From Streptomyces sp. XM4193 (lineage in GTDB: Bacteria; Actinomycetota; Actinomycetes; Streptomycetales; Streptomycetaceae), in the NCBI RefSeq assembly GCF_023072595.1, contig NZ_JALLGK010000005.1, positions 248,001 through 312,000 on the forward strand: 64,000 nt of DNA. Direction: 5' to 3'. Positions 8,421 through 16,392 of the stretch are shown one piece after another (the first letter of the stretch is position 1; the number at the start of each line of letters is the position of its first letter). The notes under the pieces are model-generated. The model did not search any database. It saw only the letters and a program-made list of their open reading frames with translations, and was not told the origin of the DNA. A program made the position numbers and the translations under genes.

Positions 8421-9035
8421 ATGCCCACAAGCACCCCCAGACCGTTGCGTGCCGACGCCGCCCGCAACTCGGAGAAGATCCTCCGGGCCGCCCGCGAGGT
8501 CTACGCCGAGGTCGGGCCGGACGCCTCGCTGGACGCCGTCGCCCGCCGTGCCGGAGTGGGCATCGCCACTCTGTTCCGCCGCTTCCCCGACAAGAGCGCG
8601 CTGCTGCGCGCCGTACTGGACCGGCAGTTCGCCGAGCAGGTCAACCCCGCGCTCGACCGCGCCCGCCAGGACCCCGACCCGCTGCGCGGCGTCGCCCTCA
8701 TGCTGGAGACGGCGCTCGCCTCCGCCATCGCCCACCACCACGTGCTCGTCGCCGCCCGGAACACCGGTGTGCTGACCAGCGGCGCGGGCGACCGGTTCTT
8801 CGATGCGCTCGACCCGGTGGTGCGACGCGGCCAGCAGGCCGGAGCGATCCGGCAGGACCTCGTGCCGGAGGACCTGCGCCGGATCATGACCATGCTGATC
8901 AGCGTCGCCTGGACGATGGAGCCCGGCGAGACCGGATGGCGTCGGTACGTGGCCCTGATCCTCGACAGCCTCTCGCCGGCCAACGCCGGCACCCTGCCCG
9001 AACCCGCGCCACCGATCCGGCGCCCCGACCTCTGA
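8421..9035 (+). CDS. TetR-family transcriptional regulator
   Basis: This 204-residue regulator has the TetR N-terminal domain: RNSEKILRAAREVYAEVGPDASLDAVARRAGVGIATLFRRFPDK matches the consensus across helices 1-4. A helical C-terminal sensor domain follows and ends in a proline-rich tail. It is divergent from the DHA2 exporter and most likely represses it and itself, with the exported compound as inducer. The same sequence box upstream of the heterodimeric ABC exporter suggests a wider role in efflux control. A hairpin terminator follows at 9110. Confidence 0.9.
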   Translation: MPTSTPRPLRADAARNSEKILRAAREVYAEVGPDASLDAVARRAGVGIATLFRRFPDKSALLRAVLDRQFAEQVNPALDRARQDPDPLRGVALMLETALASAIAHHHVLVAARNTGVLTSGAGDRFFDALDPVVRRGQQAGAIRQDLVPEDLRRIMTMLISVAWTMEPGETGWRRYVALILDSLSPANAGTLPEPAPPIRRPDL

Positions 9036-9109
9036 ACGCCGCCTCGTGTACGCCGCCTCCTGAACTCCTGAACTCCTGAACGCCGCCTCCCGAGCGTCGC
9101 CCCCTGTAC

Positions 9110-9141
9110 GCCGCCTCCCGGTTGCCGTTCCGGGAGGCGGC
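9110..9141. terminator. Bidirectional terminator hairpin
   Basis: A perfect 12-base stem, GCCGCCTCCCGG with CCGGGAGGCGGC, closes an 8-base loop between the convergent TetR and ABC genes. Short repeats of GAACTCCT and CGCCGCCTC precede it. Confidence 0.75.
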
Positions 9142-9164
9142 GCCTGCGGCTCGACGCCTGCGGC

Positions 9165-11216
9165 TCAGCTCAGGCTGTCGCGCCAGGCGCGGTGGAGATC
9201 GGCGAACCTGCCGCTGCCCGCGATGAGTTCGGCGGGCGGGCCGTCCTCGACGATCCTGCCGTCCGACATCACCAGCACCCGGTCCGCGATCTCGACCGTC
9301 GACAGCCGGTGTGCGATCACCATCGCCGTACGCCCGTGCAGCACCGTGTCCATCGCCTGCTGAACCGCCCGCTCGCCGGGCACGTCCAGCGAGGACGTCG
9401 CCTCGTCCAGGATGAGCACCGACGGGTCTGCCAGCAGCGCACGGGCGAAGGAGACCAACTGCCGCTGGCCCGCGGAGATACGGCCGCCGCGCTTGCGCAC
9501 ATCGGTGTCGTACCCGTCCGGCAGCGCACTGATGAAGTCGTGCGCGCCGATCGCCCGGGCCGCGTCCTCGATCTGCTCGCGGGTGGCGTCCGGACGGCCG
9601 ATGGCGATGTTCTCGGCGACCGTGCCGCTGAAGAGGAACGCCTCCTGCGTCACCATCACCACACCGCGTCTGAGCTCGGGCACCGCCAACTCCCGCAGAT
9701 CCACGCCGTCCAGCAGCACCCGGCCGTGGCTCGGATCGTAGAAACGGGCGAGCAGCCTGGCGAGCGTCGACTTGCCGGCTCCCGTGGAGCCCACCACGGC
9801 GACCGTCTGGCCGGCCGGGATGCTCAGATCGAACCTCGGCAGCACCTCGCCGCCGGTGCGGTAGCCGAAGCTCACGCCCTCGAACTCCACCGATCTGCCC
9901 GGCTTCCCGGCCTTCCGCTCCGGCAGCTCGCGCGGCTGGACCGGGTCGGGCACCGAGGGCTTCTGCGCCAGCAGGCCCGCGATCTTCTCCAGCGAAGCCG
10001 CCGCCGACTGGTAGGAGTTGAGGAACATGCCCATACGGTCGATCGGGTCGTAGAGCCGCCGGATGTAGAGCGCGGACGCCGCGAGAACGCCGAGCGCCAG
10101 CGTGCCGTCCGCCACCCGGTACGCGCCCCACACCACGATCGCGGCGACCGCGACGTTGGCGGTGAGCCGGGAGAGCACCACGTAGCGGGCCATCTCCAGG
10201 ATCGAGTCGCCGTTCACCTGCCGGTGGCGGGAGTTGAGCTCGGCGAAAGCCGCGTCGTTCGCCCGCTCGCGCCGGAAGGACTTCACCGGGCGGATGCCGT
10301 TCATGGTCTCGGCGAACTTCACGATCACCGCCGCGATCGCCGTCGAACGCTTCCGGTAGACCCGCATCGAACGCTTCTGGAAGTTGCGCACCAGCATCAG
10401 CAGCGGCACGAACGACAGCACGGCGGCCCCGCCCAGCCCCACGTCCAGCACCAGCAGCATCGCCGTGATGTAGACGATCGACAGGACGACCTGGATCAGC
10501 TCCTGGAGGCCCTCGTCCAGCAGCTCCCGCAGCGCCTCCACGTCCGTGGTGGACCGCGAGATCAACCGGCCGGAGGTGTAGCGGTCGTGGAAGTCCACGC
10601 TCAACGCCTGGGCGTGGCGGTAGATGCGGCCGCGCAGGTCCAGCAGCACCCGCTGGTTGATGCGGGCCGCGACTCTGATGAAGACGTACTGCAGACCGCC
10701 GGAGGCGACCGCCGCCACCAGATAGAGCGAGCCCAGCAGCACCAGCGGTCCGTAGTCGTCGCCGCGCAGCGCGGGCACCGCCCGGTCGATGGCGAACGCC
10801 ACCAGCAGCGGGCCGGCCTGCATCGCCGCCTGCTGGAACACCAGCAGCACCGCGGCCAGCGCCACCCACGGCTTGTGGTGCCGCAGCAGTGAAGCGAGCA
10901 GCCGCCGCGGCGCGTCCTTCGGCGCGGGCAGCACGTCCCGGTCGAACGGGTCGGCGGCGGTCTCCTCGCCGTCCGCCGGAGCACCGGCGTCGCCGTCCGC
11001 CGGAGTGCCGGTACGGGCGTCGGAGTCCGGATGTGTCCCGGTGTCGGGGCCGACCTCCGTGCCCGGGCGGGCCCGGGCGTCGACGTGCGCCGGGTCCTGC
11101 GCCGGGTCCTGCGCACGCTTCTGCGCGTCCGTGCGCGCTTCGGCGTCCGAGGACGAAGTGGTGTTGCTCGTCCGAGAGTTGGCGGTCGAGGGTGAGGTGG
11201 TCACCGTGCTCCCCAC
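9165..11216 (-). CDS. Half-ABC exporter, subunit with the consensus catalytic glutamate
   Basis: This 683-residue protein has six predicted membrane helices (about residues 95-380) and a C-terminal nucleotide-binding domain. The domain shows Walker A GSTGAGKS, Q-loop VTQEAFLFS, signature ISAGQ, Walker B LILDEATSSLD with the catalytic glutamate, and the H-loop VIAHRLSTV. The signature deviates from LSGGQ. The first 90 residues are an acidic, glutamine- and alanine-rich cytoplasmic extension. The start overlaps the stop region of the preceding ABC gene by 16 bases, so the two are translated together. With its partner it should form a heterodimeric multidrug- or lipid-type exporter. Confidence 0.92.
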   Translation of the reverse strand: MGSTVTTSPSTANSRTSNTTSSSDAEARTDAQKRAQDPAQDPAHVDARARPGTEVGPDTGTHPDSDARTGTPADGDAGAPADGEETAADPFDRDVLPAPKDAPRRLLASLLRHHKPWVALAAVLLVFQQAAMQAGPLLVAFAIDRAVPALRGDDYGPLVLLGSLYLVAAVASGGLQYVFIRVAARINQRVLLDLRGRIYRHAQALSVDFHDRYTSGRLISRSTTDVEALRELLDEGLQELIQVVLSIVYITAMLLVLDVGLGGAAVLSFVPLLMLVRNFQKRSMRVYRKRSTAIAAVIVKFAETMNGIRPVKSFRRERANDAAFAELNSRHRQVNGDSILEMARYVVLSRLTANVAVAAIVVWGAYRVADGTLALGVLAASALYIRRLYDPIDRMGMFLNSYQSAAASLEKIAGLLAQKPSVPDPVQPRELPERKAGKPGRSVEFEGVSFGYRTGGEVLPRFDLSIPAGQTVAVVGSTGAGKSTLARLLARFYDPSHGRVLLDGVDLRELAVPELRRGVVMVTQEAFLFSGTVAENIAIGRPDATREQIEDAARAIGAHDFISALPDGYDTDVRKRGGRISAGQRQLVSFARALLADPSVLILDEATSSLDVPGERAVQQAMDTVLHGRTAMVIAHRLSTVEIADRVLVMSDGRIVEDGPPAELIAGSGRFADLHRAWRDSLS

Positions 11217-13273
11217 AGTTCTGGTTCACTCGGCGCCTGCTCGGGCGCGCCTGACATCAGATGGCGGTACTCCGCGTTGTCCCGCAGCAGCTCGTGGTGG
11301 GTGCCGACGGCCGTCAACCGCCCGCCGGACAGCAGCGCCACCCGGTCGGCGAGCAGCACGGTGGAGGGGCGGTGCGCCACCACCAGCGCGGTCGTGGTCG
11401 CCAGCACCTCGCGCAGCGCCGCCTCCACCAGTGCCTCGGTGTGCACGTCCAGCGCGGACAGCGGGTCGTCCAGCACCAGGAACTGCGGTCTGCCGACCAC
11501 CGCCCGCGCCAGCGCGAGCCGCTGACGCTGCCCGCCCGACAGGCTCTGGCCCTGCTCGCCGACCTGCGTCTCGATGCCCTGCGGGAGTGCCGAGACGAAA
11601 CCGTCCGCCTGGGCCACCCGCAGTGCGCGCCAGACGTCCTCGTCGCCGACCAGCTCGTCGGCCTCCGCGCCCGCGCCCATCGCGACGTTCTCCCGCACGC
11701 TCGCGGAGAAGAGCGTCGGCTCCTCGAAGGCCACCGCGACCCTGCGCCGCAACTCCGCGCCGGGCAGCGTCGCGACGTCCGTGCCGTCCAGCAGAATGCG
11801 ACCGCCGGACAACTCGTGCAGCCGCGGGATGAGCGCCGTCAGCGTCGTCTTGCCGCTGCCGGTCGCCCCGACCAGGGCCATCGTCTCGCCCGGACGTATC
11901 CGCAGGTCGACGCCGTCCAGCACCGGCGGCGCCGACTCGGGCGCATCCGCGAACCGGAAGACGACCCCCTCCAGCCGCAGACCGTCCCCGCCCTCCGGCT
12001 CCAACTCCCGCTCGGACGGCTTCTGCTCCGCCTGCTCCGGCTCGGATCGCTGCTGCCCGGACGGCTTCTGCGCGGTGCGCTCAGGCCCGGGCTGCTTCTC
12101 CCCGGCGGGCCGCTGTGTCGCGGTCCGACCGGACGGGCCGTCCGCGCGCCCGGCAGCACCGGGCTTCGCGGGCAGGGTGTCCGGCGGCACGGGGGCGTCC
12201 AGCACCTCGTAGAAACGATCCGTCGCCGTCGCCGCCTCGTTGCTCATCGCCAGCAGGAAACCGATGGAGTCGATCGGCCAGCGCAGCGCGAGCGCCGTCG
12301 ACAGGAAGGCCACGAGCGTCCCCGCGGACAACTCGCCGTCCGCCACCTGCACGGTGCCGAGCAGCAGCGCCGCGCCGAGTGCCAGCTCCGGCAGCGTCAT
12401 GATCAACGCCCAGATGCCGGCGAGCAGCCGGGCCTTGCGCAGCTCGGTGCCGCGCAAACGGTTCGCCAGGTCGCGGAAGGCTCTCGCCTGGCTGCGGTGC
12501 CGCCCGAAGCCCTTGATGATCCGCACGCCGAGCACCGACTCCTCGACGACCGTCGTCAGATCGCCGACCTGGTCCTGCGCCAGCCGGGCCTGCACCGCGT
12601 ACTTCCCCTCGAAGAGGGAGCAGAGCACGATCAGCGGCACCACCGGCAGAAGCAGCAGCAGCCCCAGGCCCCAGTCCAGCGCGAGCAGAATGCCGCAACC
12701 GACCAGGATGGTCACGCCGTTGACCAGGAGGAAGGTCATCGGAAAGGCCAGGAACAGCCGGAGCAGCTGGAGGTCGGTCGTGCCGCGGGAGAGCAACTGC
12801 CCGCTCGCCCAACGGTCGTGGAAACTCACCGGCAGCCGCTGAAGACGCTCGTACAACCGCGCCCGCATCGACGCCTCGACCCCGGCCAGGGGCCGTGCCA
12901 CCAGCCACCGCCGCAGACCGAAGAGCAACGCCTCCGCCACACCGACCGCCAACAGCAAGCCGCCGCCGAGCCACACCCCCGCGGTGTCCCGATCGGCCAC
13001 CGGGCCGTCCACGATCCACTTCAGCACCACCGGCACCAGCAGACCCGTGCACGACGCGATGATCGCGATGAACGCAGCCGTGAAGAGCCGCGCCCGCACC
13101 GGTTTCACAAAGGGCCACAATCGCAGCAACGATCGCACGGCCGACCGCGACGGGTCGGATTCCCGCTGGTCGGCAGGTTGGTCGGCTGCTCGGTCGACGG
13201 CCGCCTCGGTGACCTCGTCCGCCTCCACGGCGGCCGTCACGGCTGGGGGTTCGGTAGGCGCGTTCATCGGCAC
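11201..13273 (-). CDS. Half-ABC exporter, subunit with a degenerate ATP site
   Basis: This 690-residue protein has six membrane helices (about 60-340), a charged Q/E/P-rich linker (about 385-430) and a nucleotide-binding domain. The domain has Walker A GATGSGKTT, a canonical LSGGQ signature and H-loop VVAHRPSTV. Walker B reads FLVLDDPLSALD, with aspartate in place of the catalytic glutamate, and the Q-loop reads FEEPTLFS, with glutamate in place of glutamine. Such changes mark the degenerate-site subunit of heterodimeric exporters of the TM287/288 type. It is the first gene of the two-gene operon; its promoter lies in the gap to 13661. Confidence 0.92.
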   Translation of the reverse strand: MPMNAPTEPPAVTAAVEADEVTEAAVDRAADQPADQRESDPSRSAVRSLLRLWPFVKPVRARLFTAAFIAIIASCTGLLVPVVLKWIVDGPVADRDTAGVWLGGGLLLAVGVAEALLFGLRRWLVARPLAGVEASMRARLYERLQRLPVSFHDRWASGQLLSRGTTDLQLLRLFLAFPMTFLLVNGVTILVGCGILLALDWGLGLLLLLPVVPLIVLCSLFEGKYAVQARLAQDQVGDLTTVVEESVLGVRIIKGFGRHRSQARAFRDLANRLRGTELRKARLLAGIWALIMTLPELALGAALLLGTVQVADGELSAGTLVAFLSTALALRWPIDSIGFLLAMSNEAATATDRFYEVLDAPVPPDTLPAKPGAAGRADGPSGRTATQRPAGEKQPGPERTAQKPSGQQRSEPEQAEQKPSERELEPEGGDGLRLEGVVFRFADAPESAPPVLDGVDLRIRPGETMALVGATGSGKTTLTALIPRLHELSGGRILLDGTDVATLPGAELRRRVAVAFEEPTLFSASVRENVAMGAGAEADELVGDEDVWRALRVAQADGFVSALPQGIETQVGEQGQSLSGGQRQRLALARAVVGRPQFLVLDDPLSALDVHTEALVEAALREVLATTTALVVAHRPSTVLLADRVALLSGGRLTAVGTHHELLRDNAEYRHLMSGAPEQAPSEPELWGAR

Positions 13274-13660
13274 CGAGCCTACGGTTCACCACTGACAACT
13301 CTCACTCGGTTTTTCGGCCTAAGACCTCAGTCCGATTCCGCGTCCCGCGTGAGCCCCGCGTCCCGGCGCGACCCGGCGCGACCCGGCGCCGCACCGCGGT
13401 GTCCGCGGCCCGGCGTACGGGCGTGGGTAGGCGTACGGCGCGGCCCCGGCGTACGGCGCGGCCCGGAGTACGGGTGCGGGCTGTGTCCGTACGAACCGCA
13501 GCGCAGTCACGCATCGTGGCGTTCACGCGGGCTGCGGCGGCCGGGCGCCGTCGGCGTCCACCGGCGGGTGGTGCCGACGGGGGAGGGGCGTACGTCCCTG
13601 TTCCCCCTGCCCCCGCCGACAGCTCACTGACAGCGCACCGACACTGTCCCCGCCGACACT
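13274..13660. other. Intergenic region upstream of the ABC operon
   Basis: No gene is supported here. The left end is AT-richer (13285-13315) and holds the ABC promoter and a motif shared with the TetR/MFS region. The rest is GC-rich, with short repeats of GACCCGGCGC and of GGCGTACGGCGCGGCCC. Several plus-strand open frames cross it but are arginine/proline-rich artefacts. Confidence 0.4.
13296..13306. promoter_or_regulatory. Motif shared with the TetR/MFS operator region
   Basis: CAACTCTCACT at 13296 is an exact copy of 8349-8359. It lies 23 bases upstream of the first ABC exporter gene. This suggests the TetR encoded at 8421 also controls the ABC operon, but an 11-base match alone is not proof. 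Confidence 0.4.
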
Positions 13661-14101
13661 TCACCGAGCGGCCGAGAGTGTGGGTGCCGGGAGAGCGCGG
13701 GCGGTGAGGGTGTAGAGCACGCCGGTGTCCGCCGCGGTGACCGACACCAACTCCCGTGTACGCAGCCCGCGCAGCAGCTCCTCGTGCGCCGACCGGTCCT
13801 GCGCCCAGAGGCGGAGTCGGACCCCCGGCGACGGAGCGTCGTCCGGTGCCGGGCGGAGTGCGGCGGTCGGCCACGGACCCGCTCCGGGCTCCGGGTCGAG
13901 CGCACGGGAGAGCCGTACCGCCCGACCCGTCAGCCAACGCAGCACCAACCGGGGCGAGTTGAGACGGGCCGACGCCAGCAGCAACAGCGGCGAGGCGTCG
14001 AGGGGCTGCGCGTACACCTCGCACAGATAGCCCTCTCCGCACGGCTGCCGGGGCCACCGCGTCACCGCTTCCTCGCCGTACGGGTGCGAGGTGGGGTTCA
14101 C
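13661..14101 (-). CDS. Hypothetical protein, last gene of a coupled four-gene cluster
   Basis: This 146-residue protein has no motif I recognise. It contains a leucine-rich centre (SPLLLLASARLNSPRLVLRWLTGRAVRLSRAL) and a C-terminal half that could form a small mixed fold. The GTG start at 14101 overlaps the stop of the preceding gene as GTGA, which supports it being real and translationally coupled. The cluster lies back to back with an XRE/DUF397 pair, the usual setting of WhiJ-like developmental or contact-dependent regulatory loci. Confidence 0.55.
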   Translation of the reverse strand: MNPTSHPYGEEAVTRWPRQPCGEGYLCEVYAQPLDASPLLLLASARLNSPRLVLRWLTGRAVRLSRALDPEPGAGPWPTAALRPAPDDAPSPGVRLRLWAQDRSAHEELLRGLRTRELVSVTAADTGVLYTLTARALPAPTLSAAR

Positions 14102-14367
14102 CGGCGCAGCCGCGCCAGGTGCAGCCGAACCCGGGCTCGGAGCGCTGCCACCTCGACGGCCAACTCGTCCGCGCTGAACACCCGTTGACCGGTGGATGCC
14201 GCGATGTCCCCGGCGTCTTCGGCACTCGTGGTGGCAGTGCCGTGTGCGAGTTCCGTGGTGGTTGTTCTTGCGGGTGATGGCGGTGGCGGCGCGGGAGGTG
14301 TCGGCGGCGCGGGTACGGCCCCGTCGGCGTCGAAACCGTCGTCGGAATTCTTGTGCGGACTGCTCAC
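14098..14367 (-). CDS. Hypothetical small protein with proline-rich segment
   Basis: This 89-residue protein starts at a GTG overlapping the preceding stop (GTGA at 14364-14367). The N-terminal half has a run of prolines and alanines (VPAPPTPPAPPPPSPA). The C-terminal third is a charged helix, SADELAVEVAALRARVRLHLARL, that may be a coiled coil. No enzymatic motif is visible. Its place in the coupled cluster is the main evidence for translation; longer in-frame upstream starts are possible but would overlap the preceding gene. Confidence 0.5.
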   Translation of the reverse strand: MSSPHKNSDDGFDADGAVPAPPTPPAPPPPSPARTTTTELAHGTATTSAEDAGDIAASTGQRVFSADELAVEVAALRARVRLHLARLRR

Positions 14368-14531
14368 GTGCGTCGCACCGCCGGGTGTTCCGAAACCATG
14401 TGCCGTTGCAACAGAATCGCGCAATCGACCTCGTGCGACAGCTCGCCCGCCAGGCTCGCGGCCTCCCGCTCGCGCCGCAGTCGCACGCACTCCGCGCACC
14501 CGTCGAACCCCGACTCGTCGGAACTGTTCAC
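14364..14531 (-). CDS. Small CxxC protein of the WhiJ-type cluster
   Basis: This 55-residue protein starts at GTG 14531, which overlaps the stop of the upstream gene (GTGA), and ends in a GTGA overlap with the next. It contains GCAECVRLRRERE, with a Cys-x-x-Cys pair, then AGELSHEVDCAILLQRHM. Short proteins with the pattern CxxC...LRRE...AGD-S-x-x-x-DC-x-VLLRRH are common beside XRE/DUF397 genes in streptomycetes as I know them; their function is not established. The cysteines may bind a metal or form a disulfide. Confidence 0.6.
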   Translation of the reverse strand: MNSSDESGFDGCAECVRLRREREAASLAGELSHEVDCAILLQRHMVSEHPAVRRT

Positions 14532-14728
14532 GCCTCCCACCCCCTGCGCGCCGCGCCGGTCAACTCCCGTGCGGAGAAGGGGTGTACGTCACCGAATCCG
14601 ACCAGCCTCACCGCCTCATGAGCAGGGCACTCCCGGGCATCCGGCTCCTCATGCGCCCCGGACATGCCTACCCGGCTGCGGGCCGGTTCGGCCCCCAACT
14701 GCCTTATTCCGTCCGCTGTTCCACTCAT
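14528..14728 (-). CDS. Hypothetical small protein, first gene of the coupled cluster
   Basis: This 66-residue protein starts at ATG 14728, preceded by GGAGGGG at a good spacing, so it should carry the ribosome entry site for the whole cluster. The sequence is charged, with MSGAHEEPDARECPAHEAVRL in the middle, and has no recognised motif. Its stop overlaps the next start as GTGA. An ATG at 14746 is possible but lies inside the likely ribosome binding region. Confidence 0.55.
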   Translation of the reverse strand: MSGTADGIRQLGAEPARSRVGMSGAHEEPDARECPAHEAVRLVGFGDVHPFSARELTGAARRGWEA

Positions 14729-14929
14729 GCGCCCCTCCACGATCACGTGCGCCTGCCTTAGCTCCCCGTTCCGGTCGCCAGAACCGGTCCGTCGAGGGGG
14801 TTCGTGGCGCTACGTTTACGAGAGTGCGCGTCGAGTGACCGTTCGCACCAGCGCATGAAGGGCTGTGCCGACGTCCTCCGCGACACGTTCCACAAAACCA
14901 ACAACACGGCGTAGAAAAGGGAGAACCCG

Positions 14930-15772
14930 ATGCCGATCAGAAGGGCCGTCACCGGCCGCTCGCAGGAACCCCGCGCCCGATTCGCCGAGGAACTGCGGTC
15001 CTGTCGCAGGCGACACGGAAAGACGCTGCGCGAAGTCGGGGCGGCGATCACCTGGGACCACTCGCACCTCGGCCGGATGGAACTGGGCGAGACCCTCGGC
15101 GGCCCGGAGATGGTCCAGGACCTCGACCGTCTCTACGGCACCGACTACCTCCTCATTCTCTGGGAGATCGCGCAGAAGGACCCCAGCCAGTTCCGCGCGC
15201 GATACCGCCGCTACATGGCGATGGAGGCCGAGGCCACCAGCATCCAGATCTACTCGCCCGCCGTCGTGCCCGGCCTGCTCCAGGTCGAGCCGTACGCACG
15301 TGCTCTGCTGTCCGCCGGCGGCCTCACCGGCAACTCGCTGGAAACACAGGTCAAGGCGCGCTGCGAACGCAGGCACCTGCTGCACGCCCCGAACGCACCG
15401 TTCCTGCGCGTCATCCTCTCCGAGGCCGTACTCCGCACCCCGACGAAGGATCCGGCGCACTGGGCACAACAACTGCACCACCTGCTGCGCACCACGGAGC
15501 TGCCCAACGTCTCCGTCCAAGTCCTGCCGCTGGCAACGGGTTTCCACGCCCTGACCAACATGTACGTCAATCTGCTGCGGACGCCCGACGCCAGAACAGT
15601 CGCCTGGATCGAGTCCGGCTACTCCGGTGAACTGGTCGAGGAAACCAGCCCGGTTGAGCGCCTCGTCCTCAGCTACGATCGACTCCGCGACGAGGCACTG
15701 CCGGTCGCCGAGTCGCTGAAGCTCATCGCCGATCTCATCAAGGAGCCGCCGTGCGACCCGACTTCAACCTGA
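14930..15772 (+). CDS. XRE-family regulator with DUF5753 domain (WhiJ-like)
   Basis: This 280-residue protein has an N-terminal helix-turn-helix (about 15-75: FAEELRSCRRRHGKTLREVGAAI ... SHLGRMELGE). It is followed by the DUF5753 domain (about 95-275), recognisable from IQIYSPAVVPGLLQVEPYARALL and the C-terminal ETSPVERLVLSYDRLRDEALP. Proteins of this architecture include WhiJ of Streptomyces coelicolor and usually pair with a DUF397 partner that antagonises or modifies them. The ATG at 14930 follows AAGGGAG. The next gene overlaps its end. It is probably a repressor of developmental or stress genes. Confidence 0.92.
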   Translation: MPIRRAVTGRSQEPRARFAEELRSCRRRHGKTLREVGAAITWDHSHLGRMELGETLGGPEMVQDLDRLYGTDYLLILWEIAQKDPSQFRARYRRYMAMEAEATSIQIYSPAVVPGLLQVEPYARALLSAGGLTGNSLETQVKARCERRHLLHAPNAPFLRVILSEAVLRTPTKDPAHWAQQLHHLLRTTELPNVSVQVLPLATGFHALTNMYVNLLRTPDARTVAWIESGYSGELVEETSPVERLVLSYDRLRDEALPVAESLKLIADLIKEPPCDPTST

Positions 15773-15963
15773 TGTCCGTTTCGTGGCGCAAGTCCAGCTA
15801 CAGCAACCAGGACGGCGGCGACTGCCTCGAAGTTGCCGACGGTTTCGCCGGCGTCGTACCCGTCCGCGACAGCAAGGTGCCCTCGGGCCCCGCGCTCGTA
15901 CTCGCACACGACGACTGGACGACGTTCCTCACCGCCCTCAAGTCGGGGTCACTGAACGGATAG
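15751..15963 (+). CDS. DUF397 protein, partner of the XRE regulator
   Basis: This 70-residue protein carries the DUF397 signature WRKSSYSNQDGGDCLEVAD, then VPVRDSKVPSGPALVLAHDDWTTFLTALKSG, which covers the whole domain. The GTG at 15751 follows AAGGAG and overlaps the regulator by 22 bases. An ATG at 15772 that forms TGATG with the stop of the regulator is an alternative and gives a 63-residue product. DUF397 proteins work with WhiJ-type regulators; direct interaction here is inferred from the pairing. Confidence 0.92.
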   Translation: MRPDFNLMSVSWRKSSYSNQDGGDCLEVADGFAGVVPVRDSKVPSGPALVLAHDDWTTFLTALKSGSLNG

Positions 15964-16132
15964 GCGGCCTCGCCGTCCCGGACGCCGTGCGACCGCTTCC
16001 ATCACGCCTGTCACCAGCGGATTTGCCCTACGGGGCGCGGACGGCTGGGATTGAGCCGAGTACGGGGCGTCACCTGCCGGGCTGTGCCCTGGTCGGAACG
16101 ACGTCCGAGATCGACCACGACCGGAGGTAGCC

Positions 16133-16210
16133 ATGTCGTCCAAGCGTCGCCGTAAGAAGAAGGCTCGTCGCAAGAACAGCGCGAACCACGGCCGTCGCCC
16201 CCAGTCCTGA
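16133..16210 (+). CDS. Large-subunit ribosomal protein bL37 (25 residues)
   Basis: This tiny gene encodes a very basic peptide beginning MSSKRRRKKKARRKN and ending SANHGRRPQS. The ending matches the conserved ANHG-K/R-RP-N/Q-S tail of bL37, a small protein first seen in the mycobacterial 50S subunit structure. GGAGG lies 8 bases before the ATG. More than half of the residues are Lys or Arg, which fits binding to 23S rRNA. It is too short for most gene finders. A strong hairpin terminator follows at 16243. The gene stands alone between the DUF397 gene and the CRISPR leader. Confidence 0.8.
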   Translation: MSSKRRRKKKARRKNSANHGRRPQS

Positions 16211-16242
16211 GGGTAGCGACGCGCGACGGGCAGTAGCCCGCC

Positions 16243-16284
16243 CGGAGGGGGTTGGAGCCGCACCCGCGACCCCAACCCCCTCCG
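16243..16284. terminator. Terminator after bL37
   Basis: CGGAGGGGGTTGG (16243-16255) pairs perfectly with CCAACCCCCTCCG (16272-16284). It isolates the ribosomal gene from the CRISPR leader. Confidence 0.8.
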
Positions 16285-16299
16285 CGCACCTTGCCCCGG

Positions 16300-16392
16300 A
16301 CTTCCTTAATGTCGAGATTATCAACTATGTCGCAATCCCCAATAGTTGCACCAAAGCCCCCTCCGCCGCCATAACACCCCAGGTCAACAAGA
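16300..16392 (+). promoter_or_regulatory. CRISPR leader
   Basis: The 93 bases before the first repeat are clearly richer in A and T than their surroundings, with runs such as CTTCCTTAATG and AGATTATCAACTATG. They lie on the 5' side of the repeats, where a type I-E leader belongs. The intact repeats are next to it and the decayed ones are at the far end, which supports this direction. It should hold the array promoter and spacer-integration site. Confidence 0.65.

Noticed and set aside
16133..16210. Alternative reading of the small basic peptide as ribosomal protein bS22 or a random basic frame.
   Set aside because: The ANHG-x-RP ending and length fit bL37 better than bS22, and the ribosome binding site and terminator argue against chance.
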